Shown one piece after another: positions 48,394 to 57,255 of a stretch of 64,000 nucleotides of DNA; the stretch's first letter is position 1, and every line of letters starts with the position of its first letter. This stretch comes from Parvularcula sp. IMCC14364 (GTDB lineage: Bacteria; Pseudomonadota; Alphaproteobacteria; Caulobacterales; Parvularculaceae). The position numbers were made by a program, and so were the translations under genes. The notes under the pieces are model-generated. The model worked only from the letters and a program-made list of their open reading frames with translations, did no database searches and was not told the DNA's origin. Where the stretch lies: positions 1-64,000 of the forward strand of contig NZ_CP132334.1 of assembly GCF_030758415.1 (NCBI RefSeq), read 5' to 3'.

Positions 48394-49278
48394 GCGCGGG
48401 TGTCCCTTCTGCCAGGCATCCAGTGAGTAGACTGCCACCGCAATCCAGATTGAGCCAAAACAAAATGCGTGTGCTGTCGTGAAATCTTCACCATAATAAA
48501 GGCCTACACAGAATTGCAGGGTCGGGCCAATATATTGCAGAAAACCGATTGTCGACAGTTTCAGGCGTCGGGCGCCAATCGCAAAACAGAGCAATGGTAA
48601 TACTGTGAAAGGACCGGCCAGCAGCAAAAGCAGCGGCAGTCTCATGCCCCCTTCGAAAAAGGCTGAGCTGCCAGCATTGATGAGCCATGCCCAATAGACA
48701 AGGGCGAATGGCAGCAAGAGCAAAGTCTCGATGAACAGGCCCGGCATGGCCCCAACACCAACCGTTTTGCGGATATAGCCATATAGGGTGAAGCTGATGC
48801 CCAGGAAGATTGAAACCCACGGGAAGACACCACCGTAAACGGTCAGTATAGAGACACCTATTGTTGCAAGGCCAACGGCGATCATTTGCAGACGGCTCAG
48901 TTTTTCACCTGTGACCAGCACGCCAACGAGTACAAAGATCAACGGGTTGATATAATAGCCGAGGCTTGCCTGAAATATCTTTTCCGTCTGCACAGCCCAG
49001 ATATAGACGCCCCAGTTGGTCGCGATGGCAATGGCTGCGAGGAAAAGGGCGCGCAATTTTCGCGTATCCGGAAAAATCTTGCGCACCTCCGCCCACTGAT
49101 GGCGAAATGTAAGGATAAGTGCCCCCACAGGAACCGCCCAGATGATGCGTTGTGCCAGCATTTCTGTTGCGGTGACGCCGTCCGCGACCTTGAAATAGAT
49201 CGGGAAGAAGCCCCACATTGTGTAGGCCGCCATGGCAGAGAACACGCCGGTGCGAATGTTGCGTTCTTCTTCGCTCAT
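48235..49278 (-). CDS. rarD: EamA-family permease RarD with antisense-derived tail
   Basis: Ten-helix inner-membrane protein of the DMT superfamily. It has the RarD-type first repeat (MWGFFPIYFKVADGVTATEM; AQRIIWAVPVGALILTFRHQ) and FLQYIGPTLQFCVGLYYGEDF near the end. RarD proteins are about 295-300 residues; this frame has 347. The last 52 residues (296-347), hydrophilic and Pro/Asp-rich, lie wholly antisense to the thioesterase gene, which suggests that an original stop codon was lost. Confidence 0.87.
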   Translation of the reverse strand: MSEEERNIRTGVFSAMAAYTMWGFFPIYFKVADGVTATEMLAQRIIWAVPVGALILTFRHQWAEVRKIFPDTRKLRALFLAAIAIATNWGVYIWAVQTEKIFQASLGYYINPLIFVLVGVLVTGEKLSRLQMIAVGLATIGVSILTVYGGVFPWVSIFLGISFTLYGYIRKTVGVGAMPGLFIETLLLLPFALVYWAWLINAGSSAFFEGGMRLPLLLLLAGPFTVLPLLCFAIGARRLKLSTIGFLQYIGPTLQFCVGLYYGEDFTTAHAFCFGSIWIAVAVYSLDAWQKGHPRSSVPRAETFDNTVEPDEFLTSPKQGPFNKDDTGALTDDPPLGMDELPKPPRP

Positions 49279-49353
49279 CCGTGTCGTCCCAAGCTCTTCC
49301 GGATCAGATCAAGGCAGAGTCTGTTCGAGCACGGTTTGTTGTCAGCGCCCACC

Positions 49354-50382
49354 TCAGGCGTCACGCTGGGGTAACAGACCGCGATTCAGCAACAATTCTG
49401 CAATCTGTACGGCATTAAGAGCCGCGCCTTTGCGCAGATTGTCTGACACAACCCATAGGGCAAGGCCGTTCTCGACGGTCGGATCTTCCCTGACACGGCT
49501 GACAAAAGTGGCAAAATCTCCGACACACTCAACAGGTGTGACATATTGCTCTTCCTCCGGATTATCGATAACCAGCAGGCCGGGTGATTCTCGCAGGATG
49601 GCACGGGCTTCTTCAGCGCTCAGTTCTTCTTCCAACTCGATATTGACCGCTTCGGAGTGCCCGACAAAAACGGGCACGCGCACGCAGGTTGCCGTCAACT
49701 TTATGGAACGGTCGAGCATCTTCTTGGTTTCTGAAACCATTTTCCACTCTTCCTTGGTGGATCCATCTTCCATAAAGTCATCAATATGCGGAATAACATT
49801 AAATGCAATCTGCCGCGTGAATTGCTCTGGTGTCGGCTCATCGCCGACATAAATACCCTTGGTCTGGTTCCACAATTCGTCCATGGCATCCTTGCCTGCC
49901 CCTGAAGCAGACTGATAGGTGGACACAACAACCCGTTTGATCCGGGCCCTGTCATGCAGCGGCTTCAGGGCGACGACAAGTTGTGCGGTGGAGCAGTTCG
50001 GGTTGGCAATAATGTTCTTCTTTGCAAAACCGGCCACGGCATCCGGGTTTACCTCCGGCACCACCAGCGGCACATCCGGGTCCATCCGGAAGTGTGAGGA
50101 GTTGTCGATTACAATGGCGCCAGCCTTTGCCGCCTTTGGCCCCCACTCTTTTGAAACGGCGCTACCGGCAGAGAACAGAGCGATATCGACGCGGGAAAAA
50201 TCAAACGTTGCAAGGTCCAGACATTTCAGGTCCTTGTCACCAAATGACACCTCGCGCCCGATGCTGGCGCGTGAAGCGAGGGCAAATACTTCATTTACCG
50301 GGAACAGACGCTCCGCCAGAATGCTCAGCATTTCCTGTCCGACAACGCCTGTCGCGCCTACGATTGCGATATTATATGCCAT
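49354..50382 (-). CDS. asd: Aspartate-semialdehyde dehydrogenase
   Basis: NADP-dependent enzyme that makes aspartate semialdehyde for lysine, methionine, threonine and diaminopimelate synthesis. The nucleotide-binding motif GATGVVGQEML is at 9-19 and the catalytic Cys 130 lies in NPNCST. The later FNVIPHIDDFMEDGSTKEEW and CVRVPVFVGHSEAVNIELEE (with the active-site His) are typical. Length (342 aa) is normal. The lipase gene lies upstream on the same strand, ending 138 bases before the asd start, so asd probably has its own promoter. Confidence 0.95.
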   Translation of the reverse strand: MAYNIAIVGATGVVGQEMLSILAERLFPVNEVFALASRASIGREVSFGDKDLKCLDLATFDFSRVDIALFSAGSAVSKEWGPKAAKAGAIVIDNSSHFRMDPDVPLVVPEVNPDAVAGFAKKNIIANPNCSTAQLVVALKPLHDRARIKRVVVSTYQSASGAGKDAMDELWNQTKGIYVGDEPTPEQFTRQIAFNVIPHIDDFMEDGSTKEEWKMVSETKKMLDRSIKLTATCVRVPVFVGHSEAVNIELEEELSAEEARAILRESPGLLVIDNPEEEQYVTPVECVGDFATFVSRVREDPTVENGLALWVVSDNLRKGAALNAVQIAELLLNRGLLPQRDA

Positions 50383-50520
50383 GACATTTCCCTTCAGTCG
50401 TTCAAGAGGAAATCGCCTTGCGCCCGACAGCAGCGCGAGTCAAGCCACGGATTCTGCAGGTAGAGTGAGCGCGGCTAATGCCTCATCGTCCGACCCGGTA
50501 ATCTGCCTTCTATGGCGTGC

Positions 50521-51750
50521 TTATTGGGCCGGGCAGGCGTTTTCAACTCTCTCGCCGTTCATCACGGATCGGGCAAAGTTCATTGCATCCGGCGTGGACA
50601 GGAGAAGGCCCTGATCATGGTTGGCACCTTCATAGACGTGCGGCGCGATAATTGCGCCTGCTTTGCATGTGTCTTCGACGAAGGCTTGCTGCATGTCGAA
50701 TGGCGTGATTTTATCATCCGTACCCGTTCCTGTAAAAATAGGGGTGTCCAAATTGGGTGCCGGATATCTCATACGGCCAAAGGCTTTTATGAGCGCAAAT
50801 TCTGTCCGTTGTTTAAACGTCTTTCGGGATGTAAGGCCTGCGTCCTGTGTCTTGCCGATAAAATCAAAAACACATGTTTTACCAATCTCGTCAACGATTG
50901 GCTTTGCTTCATCGCTGACCACACGATCCAGGCTGAACGCTGGGTCAAGCATTTCTGTCAGGGTAAGCATGTATAGAGAGAGGGTGAGTGAGGCATTAAC
51001 GGCGTCAGGATCGGAATTTTTGACAAGGTCAAATATCACTTTCCACGAGAAATAGGGGATGCCGGTTGCCATGATTCCGCGCAGATCAATGTCACTGGCA
51101 TATTGCTTTGCAAGGCCTGCGGTTGCGATGGCGGCGGACGCGCCCTGTGACTGACCGGCGATGACAACTTCTTTACTCACCGCAAAACTTGCCTGGACCG
51201 CACGTATCAGGTCGAGATTATTATAGGCCATTGTCCGGGCGTCCATATATGGATGCGTGCCTGGTGTGCCGAGCCCCTGATAATCGGAGGCAGCAATGGC
51301 ATAGCCAGCTTCCAGCCATGGGTTCAGATAAGTACGATCCCGGTCGCTGCGCCCCGCATCAGATGGCGCACAGACGTCACCGATCCCAACCGTGCCATGA
51401 GACCAGACCAATAATGGCCACCCATCTGCGGGCGGCGTGCCTTCTGGCAGGTAGAGCGCGCCTGAGACGGCGTTGATCACTTCACCACCCAGGCCTTCTG
51501 TGGAGGTGTAAAGAACAGAAATGTTATCCGCAGCGCTCCCCAGATGTGAAGCGTCATTCAGACGCTCGTGGCGAACAAGGACGCCCGGCCTGTCAGGTAA
51601 ATCTGTGGGCGGAACATAAAAATCAGAGAGGACAACATCCCCGCGCGGCGCTGCCGGGGGGTGATCACCACGCTTTGACATCAGGGTAAAAACTGTGATG
51701 CCGCCGACAATAAGGATAGTGCCGATTATGATAGGCCTGAATATCTTCAT
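50521..51750 (-). CDS. Secreted lipase-type alpha/beta hydrolase
   Basis: A 409-residue secretory-lipase (LIP-family) protein with an N-terminal membrane/signal segment (FRPIIIGTILIVGGITVF). Core motifs: LLVWSHGTVGIGDVCAPS (oxyanion), nucleophile GQSQG in VVIAGQSQGASAAIATAGLA, Asp in TGTDDKITPF and His in YEGANHDQGL. Such enzymes cleave esters outside the cytoplasm. It lies 104 bases downstream of a Baeyer-Villiger-type monooxygenase gene in the same direction, a pairing seen in ketone-degrading bacteria. Confidence 0.82.
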   Translation of the reverse strand: MKIFRPIIIGTILIVGGITVFTLMSKRGDHPPAAPRGDVVLSDFYVPPTDLPDRPGVLVRHERLNDASHLGSAADNISVLYTSTEGLGGEVINAVSGALYLPEGTPPADGWPLLVWSHGTVGIGDVCAPSDAGRSDRDRTYLNPWLEAGYAIAASDYQGLGTPGTHPYMDARTMAYNNLDLIRAVQASFAVSKEVVIAGQSQGASAAIATAGLAKQYASDIDLRGIMATGIPYFSWKVIFDLVKNSDPDAVNASLTLSLYMLTLTEMLDPAFSLDRVVSDEAKPIVDEIGKTCVFDFIGKTQDAGLTSRKTFKQRTEFALIKAFGRMRYPAPNLDTPIFTGTGTDDKITPFDMQQAFVEDTCKAGAIIAPHVYEGANHDQGLLLSTPDAMNFARSVMNGERVENACPAQ

Positions 51751-51854
51751 ACAGGCAGTTGGGCATTATGCCGTTGGTGCGTCAACATTTTTCTGTGCGG
51801 TCCCTTTGAGGACCTGGCCTAGAGCTGTGACCGGGCAATCACCCACAGAATGGT

Positions 51855-53351
51855 TTACTCAGCCGCGATGGCGTTGATCGCGTCGTTTGCGCTGGTGCCT
51901 TCAGAGAACTCCAGGACGCCATCTTCAATCTTGCCGAAGCGTAGGGCAAGAATATCCAGTGCGTAATTCTGGTTCAGGCGCCAGGGTTTGGCAGAGCCCT
52001 GTTTGGGCATCTTGTGTTCAGCGCGTTTGAAATAACCGGAACTGAAGTCAACGACTGGTTCGGGGATGATGGTTGGATCTGTCAGACGCGGCGTAAAGAC
52101 TTTAGCGCCTGTTTTGTCCATGTGATTCAGGATGCGGCATATGAACTCCGAGGTGAGGTCGGCTTTCAATGTCCATGAAGCGTTCGTATAGCCAAATGTC
52201 GCGCTCATGTTGGGCACATCAGAATACATCATGCCCTTATAGGTCATGGCGTCACCGGAATTGACCTGCCTGCCATCAACATAGACTTGCGCCCCGCCAA
52301 AATTATGCAAGTCAAGGCCTGTCGCCGTCACAATAATATCCGCGGGCAGTGTATTACCGGATTTCAGCAGTATGCCATCTGCGGTGAAGCGGTCAATATG
52401 ATCGGTCACGACAGAGGCGGAATCACTACTGATTGCCTTGAACAGGTCACTGTCCGGTACCAGACAGAGGCGCTGGTCCCAGGGGTCATATGCCGGCGTA
52501 AAATGACGTTCAATGTCGTATCCTTCCGGCAGTTCATCTTTCAGAAGGTCGAGAACAAATGTACGCGCCTTTTGTGGGTTCTTGCGCGCAGACCGGAACA
52601 TATACATCTGCAACAGGACGTTCCGCCAGCGGATCAGTGTGTACACCCAGCTGGCAGGAAATACCTTCATCAGGCCTTGCGCGATCTTGTCTTCTGCTGG
52701 CCGTGAAACAACATAGGAGGGGGAGCGTTGCAACATGGTGACATGCTGTGCCGCACTCGCCATGGACGGGACAAGCGTGACTGCGGTGGCGCCCGAGCCA
52801 ATAACGACGACACGCTTGCCTGAATAATCAAGATTTTCTGGCCAGAACTGGGGGTGCACGACCTCACCGGAGAAATCCTCACAACCGGGAAAATCCGGCG
52901 TGTACCCTGCTTTGTAATTGTAATATCCAGCACATACGCAGACGAACGAACAGGTTATCTCTTCTGTCTCACCATTTTCAAGATTCCGAAATGTCACCAG
53001 CCAGTGGGCCTGCGCAGAAGACCAGTGGGCCGTCAACACCTCCCGGTTAAAGCGGATATGTTGACGAATATCGTTTTCGTCTGCTGTTTCGTTCAGGTAG
53101 GTGAGAATTGCCTCGCCGCTGGCGATCGCTTTATTGTGGGTCCAGGGTTTGAAGCGATAGCCAAGTGTGTACATGTCGCTGTCTGAACGGATGCCGGGAT
53201 AGCGGAACAGGTCCCAGGTGCCGCCGATCTGGGCACGTTGCTCAAGGATCGCAAAGGATTTTCCGGGGCAATGTTTCTGCAGGTGCCAGGCAGCACTCAG
53301 ACCGGAAATTCCAGCACCAACAATCAGTACATCCACATGTTGCCTTGCCAT
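51855..53351 (-). CDS. FAD-dependent monooxygenase of the Baeyer-Villiger type
   Basis: Flavoenzyme of 498 residues that uses NADPH and oxygen to oxidise ketones to esters or heteroatoms. Two Rossmann motifs: VGAGISGLSAA (11-21) for FAD and VIGSGATAV (183-191) for NADPH. The Baeyer-Villiger fingerprint FxGxxxHxxxW is exactly met by FSGEVVHPQFW (160-170). N-terminal GTWDLFRYPGIRSDSDMYTL resembles the class that includes EthA and related enzymes. The gene is followed on the same strand by the lipase, which could cleave its ester products. The substrate is unknown. Confidence 0.88.
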   Translation of the reverse strand: MARQHVDVLIVGAGISGLSAAWHLQKHCPGKSFAILEQRAQIGGTWDLFRYPGIRSDSDMYTLGYRFKPWTHNKAIASGEAILTYLNETADENDIRQHIRFNREVLTAHWSSAQAHWLVTFRNLENGETEEITCSFVCVCAGYYNYKAGYTPDFPGCEDFSGEVVHPQFWPENLDYSGKRVVVIGSGATAVTLVPSMASAAQHVTMLQRSPSYVVSRPAEDKIAQGLMKVFPASWVYTLIRWRNVLLQMYMFRSARKNPQKARTFVLDLLKDELPEGYDIERHFTPAYDPWDQRLCLVPDSDLFKAISSDSASVVTDHIDRFTADGILLKSGNTLPADIIVTATGLDLHNFGGAQVYVDGRQVNSGDAMTYKGMMYSDVPNMSATFGYTNASWTLKADLTSEFICRILNHMDKTGAKVFTPRLTDPTIIPEPVVDFSSGYFKRAEHKMPKQGSAKPWRLNQNYALDILALRFGKIEDGVLEFSEGTSANDAINAIAAE

Positions 53352-53567
53352 AAGCGTGTCCTTCTGCTGAGGCGCATACCGGACTATACAGCATGGATGT
53401 TGTCACTGTAAACATTATAGGTCTGTTATTGGTGCTGATATAGGCTGAGCAAATTCTATCAGCCTTCATAGCCGACCCGTAGGGCGTTTCTTCCACTCAG
53501 GTAAAATCTGGATAGGCGGTATAGTCAATGAAGTCCGAGAACTCCGCTCAAACTCCTGTAAAGGCTA
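53352..53567. other. Gap between monooxygenase gene and IS427-type element
   Basis: A 216-base stretch upstream of the minus-strand monooxygenase start. It should contain its promoter. I saw no gene; a short frame that runs into the IS is not recognisable. Confidence 0.35.
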
Positions 53568-53577
53568 GGGTGTGGAC

Positions 53578-53949
53578 TCAATTGATCCAGCATTTTGCTG
53601 CGAAGAGATATATCATGTTGATGAAGTTCCTTCGAGATTTCTCGAACCGTGTAGCCAGCCGTCTCATGTCTTTCATTTTGTAGAAGAACCGCTCGACAAT
53701 ATTACGCATGGCGTAAAGGCTGGTGTCATGCGGGACCGGATTGCGCGCATTGGACTTGGCGGGAATAACCGCCAACGCACCTTCATCGGCGATATCGCGC
53801 CTGATCTTCGCACTGCCATAGGCTTTGTCCAGGACCATCGCCAGAGGCGGCATCTCCCAGTCGAGGAAGACATTCATCACCTGGCTGTCATGAACATGGC
53901 CGCCAGTGACCTCAATGCGCAATGGCCTGCCATTTTCATCTACGGCCAC
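53578..53949 (-). CDS. IS427-type transposase, C-terminal part (OrfB)
   Basis: Second part of the DDE transposase, 123 residues from the first ATG, starting AVDENGRPLRIEVTGGHVHD, with LDKAYGSAKIRRDIADEGAL and VERFFYKMKDMRRLATRFEK. It is in the -1 frame relative to OrfA. The frame is open upstream of its ATG through GRSRGGRTSKVHV, which shows it is normally made as the end of a fused OrfAB protein. Confidence 0.88.
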   Translation of the reverse strand: MAVDENGRPLRIEVTGGHVHDSQVMNVFLDWEMPPLAMVLDKAYGSAKIRRDIADEGALAVIPAKSNARNPVPHDTSLYAMRNIVERFFYKMKDMRRLATRFEKSRRNFINMIYLFAAKCWIN

Positions 53950-54326
53950 GTGAACTTTGCTTGTGCGACCGCCCCGTGAGCGTCCAATATCTTCCGCCAG
54001 TTCCCCCTTTTTGAGCCACTCGCTGCGCGGTGAGCTTTGACAATCGAGGCGTCTATGAAGATCAGACTGTCCTCACATTCTTCAGCGAGCGCATCGAATA
54101 TGCCCTTCCAGACGCCGCGCTCGCCCCACCTGTTATACCGATTGTAAGCAGTCGTGTACGGTCCATATCGTTCCGGCAAGTCCCGCCATGGCGCGCCTGT
54201 GCGCAAAATGTAAAAGATGCCGTTCAGGATCGTACGATCATCTTTGCGCTTCGGGCCGCGGCTAACCTTTGGCAACAACGGTTCAATCACCGCCCATTCT
54301 TCATCCGACAAATCAAACCGCGCCAT
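53940..54326 (-). CDS. IS427-type transposase, N-terminal part (OrfA)
   Basis: First 128 residues of the transposase: ARFDLSDEEWAVIEPLLPKV, ILNGIFYILRTGAPWRDLPE and FIDASIVKAHRAASGSKRG, with the first catalytic Asp in FIDAS. GGGAG precedes ATG 54326. A homopolymer A5G5 (read on the minus strand; 54003-54012 on plus) lies at the SKRG codons; slipping back by one base there opens GELAEDIGRSRGG into OrfB, giving the full enzyme. Confidence 0.9.
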   Translation of the reverse strand: MARFDLSDEEWAVIEPLLPKVSRGPKRKDDRTILNGIFYILRTGAPWRDLPERYGPYTTAYNRYNRWGERGVWKGIFDALAEECEDSLIFIDASIVKAHRAASGSKRGNWRKILDAHGAVAQAKFTWP

Positions 54327-54546
54327 TTAAGACTCCCTTTCGGAAATCCCTGAATCACGCTTTGCACAAACAAATCAATCAGTTAAATTGGGTACAGACC
54401 CTAGATCAAGGGGCGCTTGAAGCGGGTGCTCCTCCATCTTGGTCGTACCTTGAAAAATAAATCTCTGCTGAACAGCTCTGGCAACGCTTTCAGAGGTTTG
54501 CAGGCATCAGACGGATCATCGACTGACTTACGCGATGCTTTCAAGA

Positions 54547-56139
54547 CTAAAGCCAGTAGCCTGTCATGGCAGGGATAGTTTCAGGTAGAACGCTGGTTTT
54601 TGCAGATCTGTTGCTAAACTTTATCTCCGTCTGTGTGCATAATGGAAGGTCCAGATTCGCCTGTGTTCTGCCAAGGTTGAAGATGCAAAAAACCTGACCC
54701 TCATCAGTGCCGCGGGTGAATGCCAGCACGTCATCCGGCGTATCCAGAAAAACAAGAGAGCCGGTTTTTAGGGCATCAGAGGACTTTCTGAAGGCGATCA
54801 AGTCACGTACAAAACTCAAGACTGATTTTTCATCCCTTTGCTGAAGGTCAACTGCAAGTGCGTAATGTCGCATGTCAATCGGCAACCAGGGGTCTACGGT
54901 TGAAAAGCCCGCATAGTGATCGTTTTCAGTCCACGGCATGGGAGAGCGTGCACCATCACGCCCGAGTGTTTCGGGCCAGTTCTCTATGGCTTCCGGGTCC
55001 TGCAAACGGTCAAAGGGTATTTCCGCTTGTGGTAGCCCGAGTTCCTCCCCCTGATAGAGGAAGACAGTACCGCGTAAGGCGAGTGACAGCATGGCGAAGA
55101 GTTTCGCTGTCTCGGCGTCAGCGTTTTCACCGCCCCAGCGTGAATTCACGCGCGGCGCGTCATGATTGGAAAACGCCCAGGCAGGCCAGCCGGAATCTCC
55201 CGCATCTGACCAGTCGGCAGAGACATTCCGCACCAGGTCGGCGGACAGGTCATCTGCATAGAGATAGTCAAAGCTGTATCCGGCACTCAGTCTGTTGGAC
55301 CCTTTTGTATAGTCTTTCATTTCCTGCAAAGGCTCAGGCCCGACAATTTCAGCCACGGTGAAGCGTTCGTTCTGATACTGGTCAAGAAGGCTGCGCAACC
55401 GCTCCAGAAACACTGGCAGTTCTGGATGTGACAGGTTGTAGGCGTGCTCCTGGAAGTCAAATGGCCGCGTTGGTTCAGTCTCAAAATGCTGGCGCGGCGG
55501 GTTATTGCGTAGGGTCTCGTCATGCATCCCGAAATTAAGGGCATCCAGACGAAAACCGTCCACGCCTCGATCCAGCCAGAAACGCGCAACATTCAGCAGC
55601 GCATCCTGAACATCTTCATTATGCAGGTTCAGGTCAGGCTGGCTCGACAGGAAGTTGTGCAAATAATATTGCCGACGGCGGTTATCCCATGTCCATGCCG
55701 GGCCACCAAAAACCGACTGCCAGTTGTTTGGCGGTGTACCGTCAGGCTGCGGGTCTGCCCAGACATACCAGTCACTTTTTTCATTATCATGAGACATTTT
55801 GCTGGTCATGAACCACTCATGCTGGTCCGATGTATGCGAATAAACCTGATCAATGATAATCTTCAGGCTCAGCGCGTGCGCTTGTGAAACCAGCGCATCA
55901 AAATCCTCAAGGGAGCCGAAAAGGGGGTCTACGTCACAATAATTGGCAACATCATACCCGAAATCCCTCATAGGTGAGGGGAAGAAAGGTGACAGCCAGA
56001 CCGCATCCACGCCAAGGTTTGCGATATAATCCAGTTTCTGGATGATCCCCGGCAAGTCACCTGTCCCGTCTCCACTGGTATCGAGAAAACTGCGCGGATA
56101 GATTTGGTAGACTACCGCGCCGCGCCACCATTCTTTCAT
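54547..56139 (-). CDS. GH13 alpha-glucosidase / oligo-1,6-glucosidase
   Basis: Glycoside hydrolase of 530 residues that releases glucose from alpha-glucosides. Conserved regions: the start WWRGAVVYQIYPRSFLDTSG, region I IIIDQVYSHTSDQH (Asp 97, His 102), region II GFRLDALNFG (nucleophile Asp 199), region III VAEIVGPEP (acid/base Glu 264) and region IV FSNHDAPR (Asp 327). No signal peptide, so it acts in the cytoplasm. The usual region I Asn is Ser 101 here. It is divergent from glucokinase across 141 bases, a natural pairing since its product is glucose. Confidence 0.92.
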   Translation of the reverse strand: MKEWWRGAVVYQIYPRSFLDTSGDGTGDLPGIIQKLDYIANLGVDAVWLSPFFPSPMRDFGYDVANYCDVDPLFGSLEDFDALVSQAHALSLKIIIDQVYSHTSDQHEWFMTSKMSHDNEKSDWYVWADPQPDGTPPNNWQSVFGGPAWTWDNRRRQYYLHNFLSSQPDLNLHNEDVQDALLNVARFWLDRGVDGFRLDALNFGMHDETLRNNPPRQHFETEPTRPFDFQEHAYNLSHPELPVFLERLRSLLDQYQNERFTVAEIVGPEPLQEMKDYTKGSNRLSAGYSFDYLYADDLSADLVRNVSADWSDAGDSGWPAWAFSNHDAPRVNSRWGGENADAETAKLFAMLSLALRGTVFLYQGEELGLPQAEIPFDRLQDPEAIENWPETLGRDGARSPMPWTENDHYAGFSTVDPWLPIDMRHYALAVDLQQRDEKSVLSFVRDLIAFRKSSDALKTGSLVFLDTPDDVLAFTRGTDEGQVFCIFNLGRTQANLDLPLCTQTEIKFSNRSAKTSVLPETIPAMTGYWL

Positions 56140-56280
56140 CTGTTATCTTTCCTTCCCGGTGCCGTGCCGGGTATTGGTCTTTATGGGGCCTTGATGATAC
56201 AGGCTTGAAACATGAATTTGCACCCTATGAGGTATTCATGAACAAGGGCAATGGCATTTGCCGTAAAGAAAGGCACGGGC

Positions 56281-57255
56281 ATGGCAGAAACTTTTCTGGT
56301 CGCTGATATTGGCGGCACCAATGCCAGATTTGCGCTCTCCCGCTCTGTCGGGCCGTTGCAGCTAGAGGCAATCAGGCAACTCAGGACTGCTGATTTCTCC
56401 AGTCCCGTAGAGGCCGTATGCGCGTATCTTCAGGATGTGAATGCGACAATAACTCATGCCTGCATGGCCGTGGCAGGGCCACGATCCGGGCAGCGCGTGA
56501 CGATGACAAATGCGAGCTGGGATTTTGAGATACATCAGGTGGCAGACGCGTTGGAGTTTACCGCGCTGCATATCCTGAACGATTTTGAAGCATTGGCCTT
56601 TGGTACGGAGCATGTAAACCAGGACGAATTAATCTGTGTATGTGCGGGCAGTCCGGATGGAACTGCGCCTGTGCTGGTCACAGGCCCGGGTACCGGACTC
56701 GGTCAGGCGATTCTGTTGCGCGAAGCCGGGCAAAGCCGTGTGGTCGCAACACAGGCCGGCTATGTCTCCTTTGCGCCGCAAGACGAGATGCAACGCGAAA
56801 TTCATGGGCTCCTGCGCAAAGTTACTCCGCGCGTCCACAACGAGCATATTCTTTCCGGGAACGGATTATTGAGTTTGTACAAGGCTTTCTGCGAGGTTGA
56901 AGGCAAAGACCGGCTGCTAAGCACACAGGAAGAGGTAACGCAGTCAGGTGTTGCCGGGCGCGATGAAACGGCATTGGCGACGCTGCGCCTGTTTTGCCGG
57001 ATCATGGGGCAGGTCGCTGGTGATGCTGTGCTGGCGAGTGGCGCGCGCGGCGGTGTACGACTGGCGGGCGGGATATTGCCACGATTGCCGGACATCCTGC
57101 TGGCAGGAGACTTTGCCGCTGGTTTCGCCAACAAGGCGCCGATGGAGAATTACCTTGCCAGCGTGCCCGTGCATCTGGTCACGGCGGAGAATACCGGGTT
57201 GCTTGGAGCGAGCGCCTGGTTGCGGCAATTGACTGAAAACGGTTCCTGGCAGTGA
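56281..57255 (+). CDS. glk: Glucokinase
   Basis: Phosphorylates glucose with ATP. Glk-type (not ROK) signatures: VADIGGTNARFAL at the start (8-20), ILNDFEALAFGTEHV, GPGTGLGQA and AGGILPRL. The ATG at 56281 (AAAGG seven bases upstream) matches the family's usual beginning; ATG 56251 would add ten residues. Divergent from the GH13 glucosidase gene, with which it likely forms a maltose or isomaltose utilisation unit. Confidence 0.92.
   Translation: MAETFLVADIGGTNARFALSRSVGPLQLEAIRQLRTADFSSPVEAVCAYLQDVNATITHACMAVAGPRSGQRVTMTNASWDFEIHQVADALEFTALHILNDFEALAFGTEHVNQDELICVCAGSPDGTAPVLVTGPGTGLGQAILLREAGQSRVVATQAGYVSFAPQDEMQREIHGLLRKVTPRVHNEHILSGNGLLSLYKAFCEVEGKDRLLSTQEEVTQSGVAGRDETALATLRLFCRIMGQVAGDAVLASGARGGVRLAGGILPRLPDILLAGDFAAGFANKAPMENYLASVPVHLVTAENTGLLGASAWLRQLTENGSWQ

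Larger units (their letters stand above)
53568..54401 (-). mobile_element. IS5-family (IS427-like) element
   Basis: An 834-bp element with inverted ends: GGGTGTGGACTCAATTG at the left against GGGTCTGTACCCAATTT read inward from the right. TA flanks it on both sides, consistent with a short target duplication. It carries one transposase split by a frameshift (two frames on the minus strand). Confidence 0.92.
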
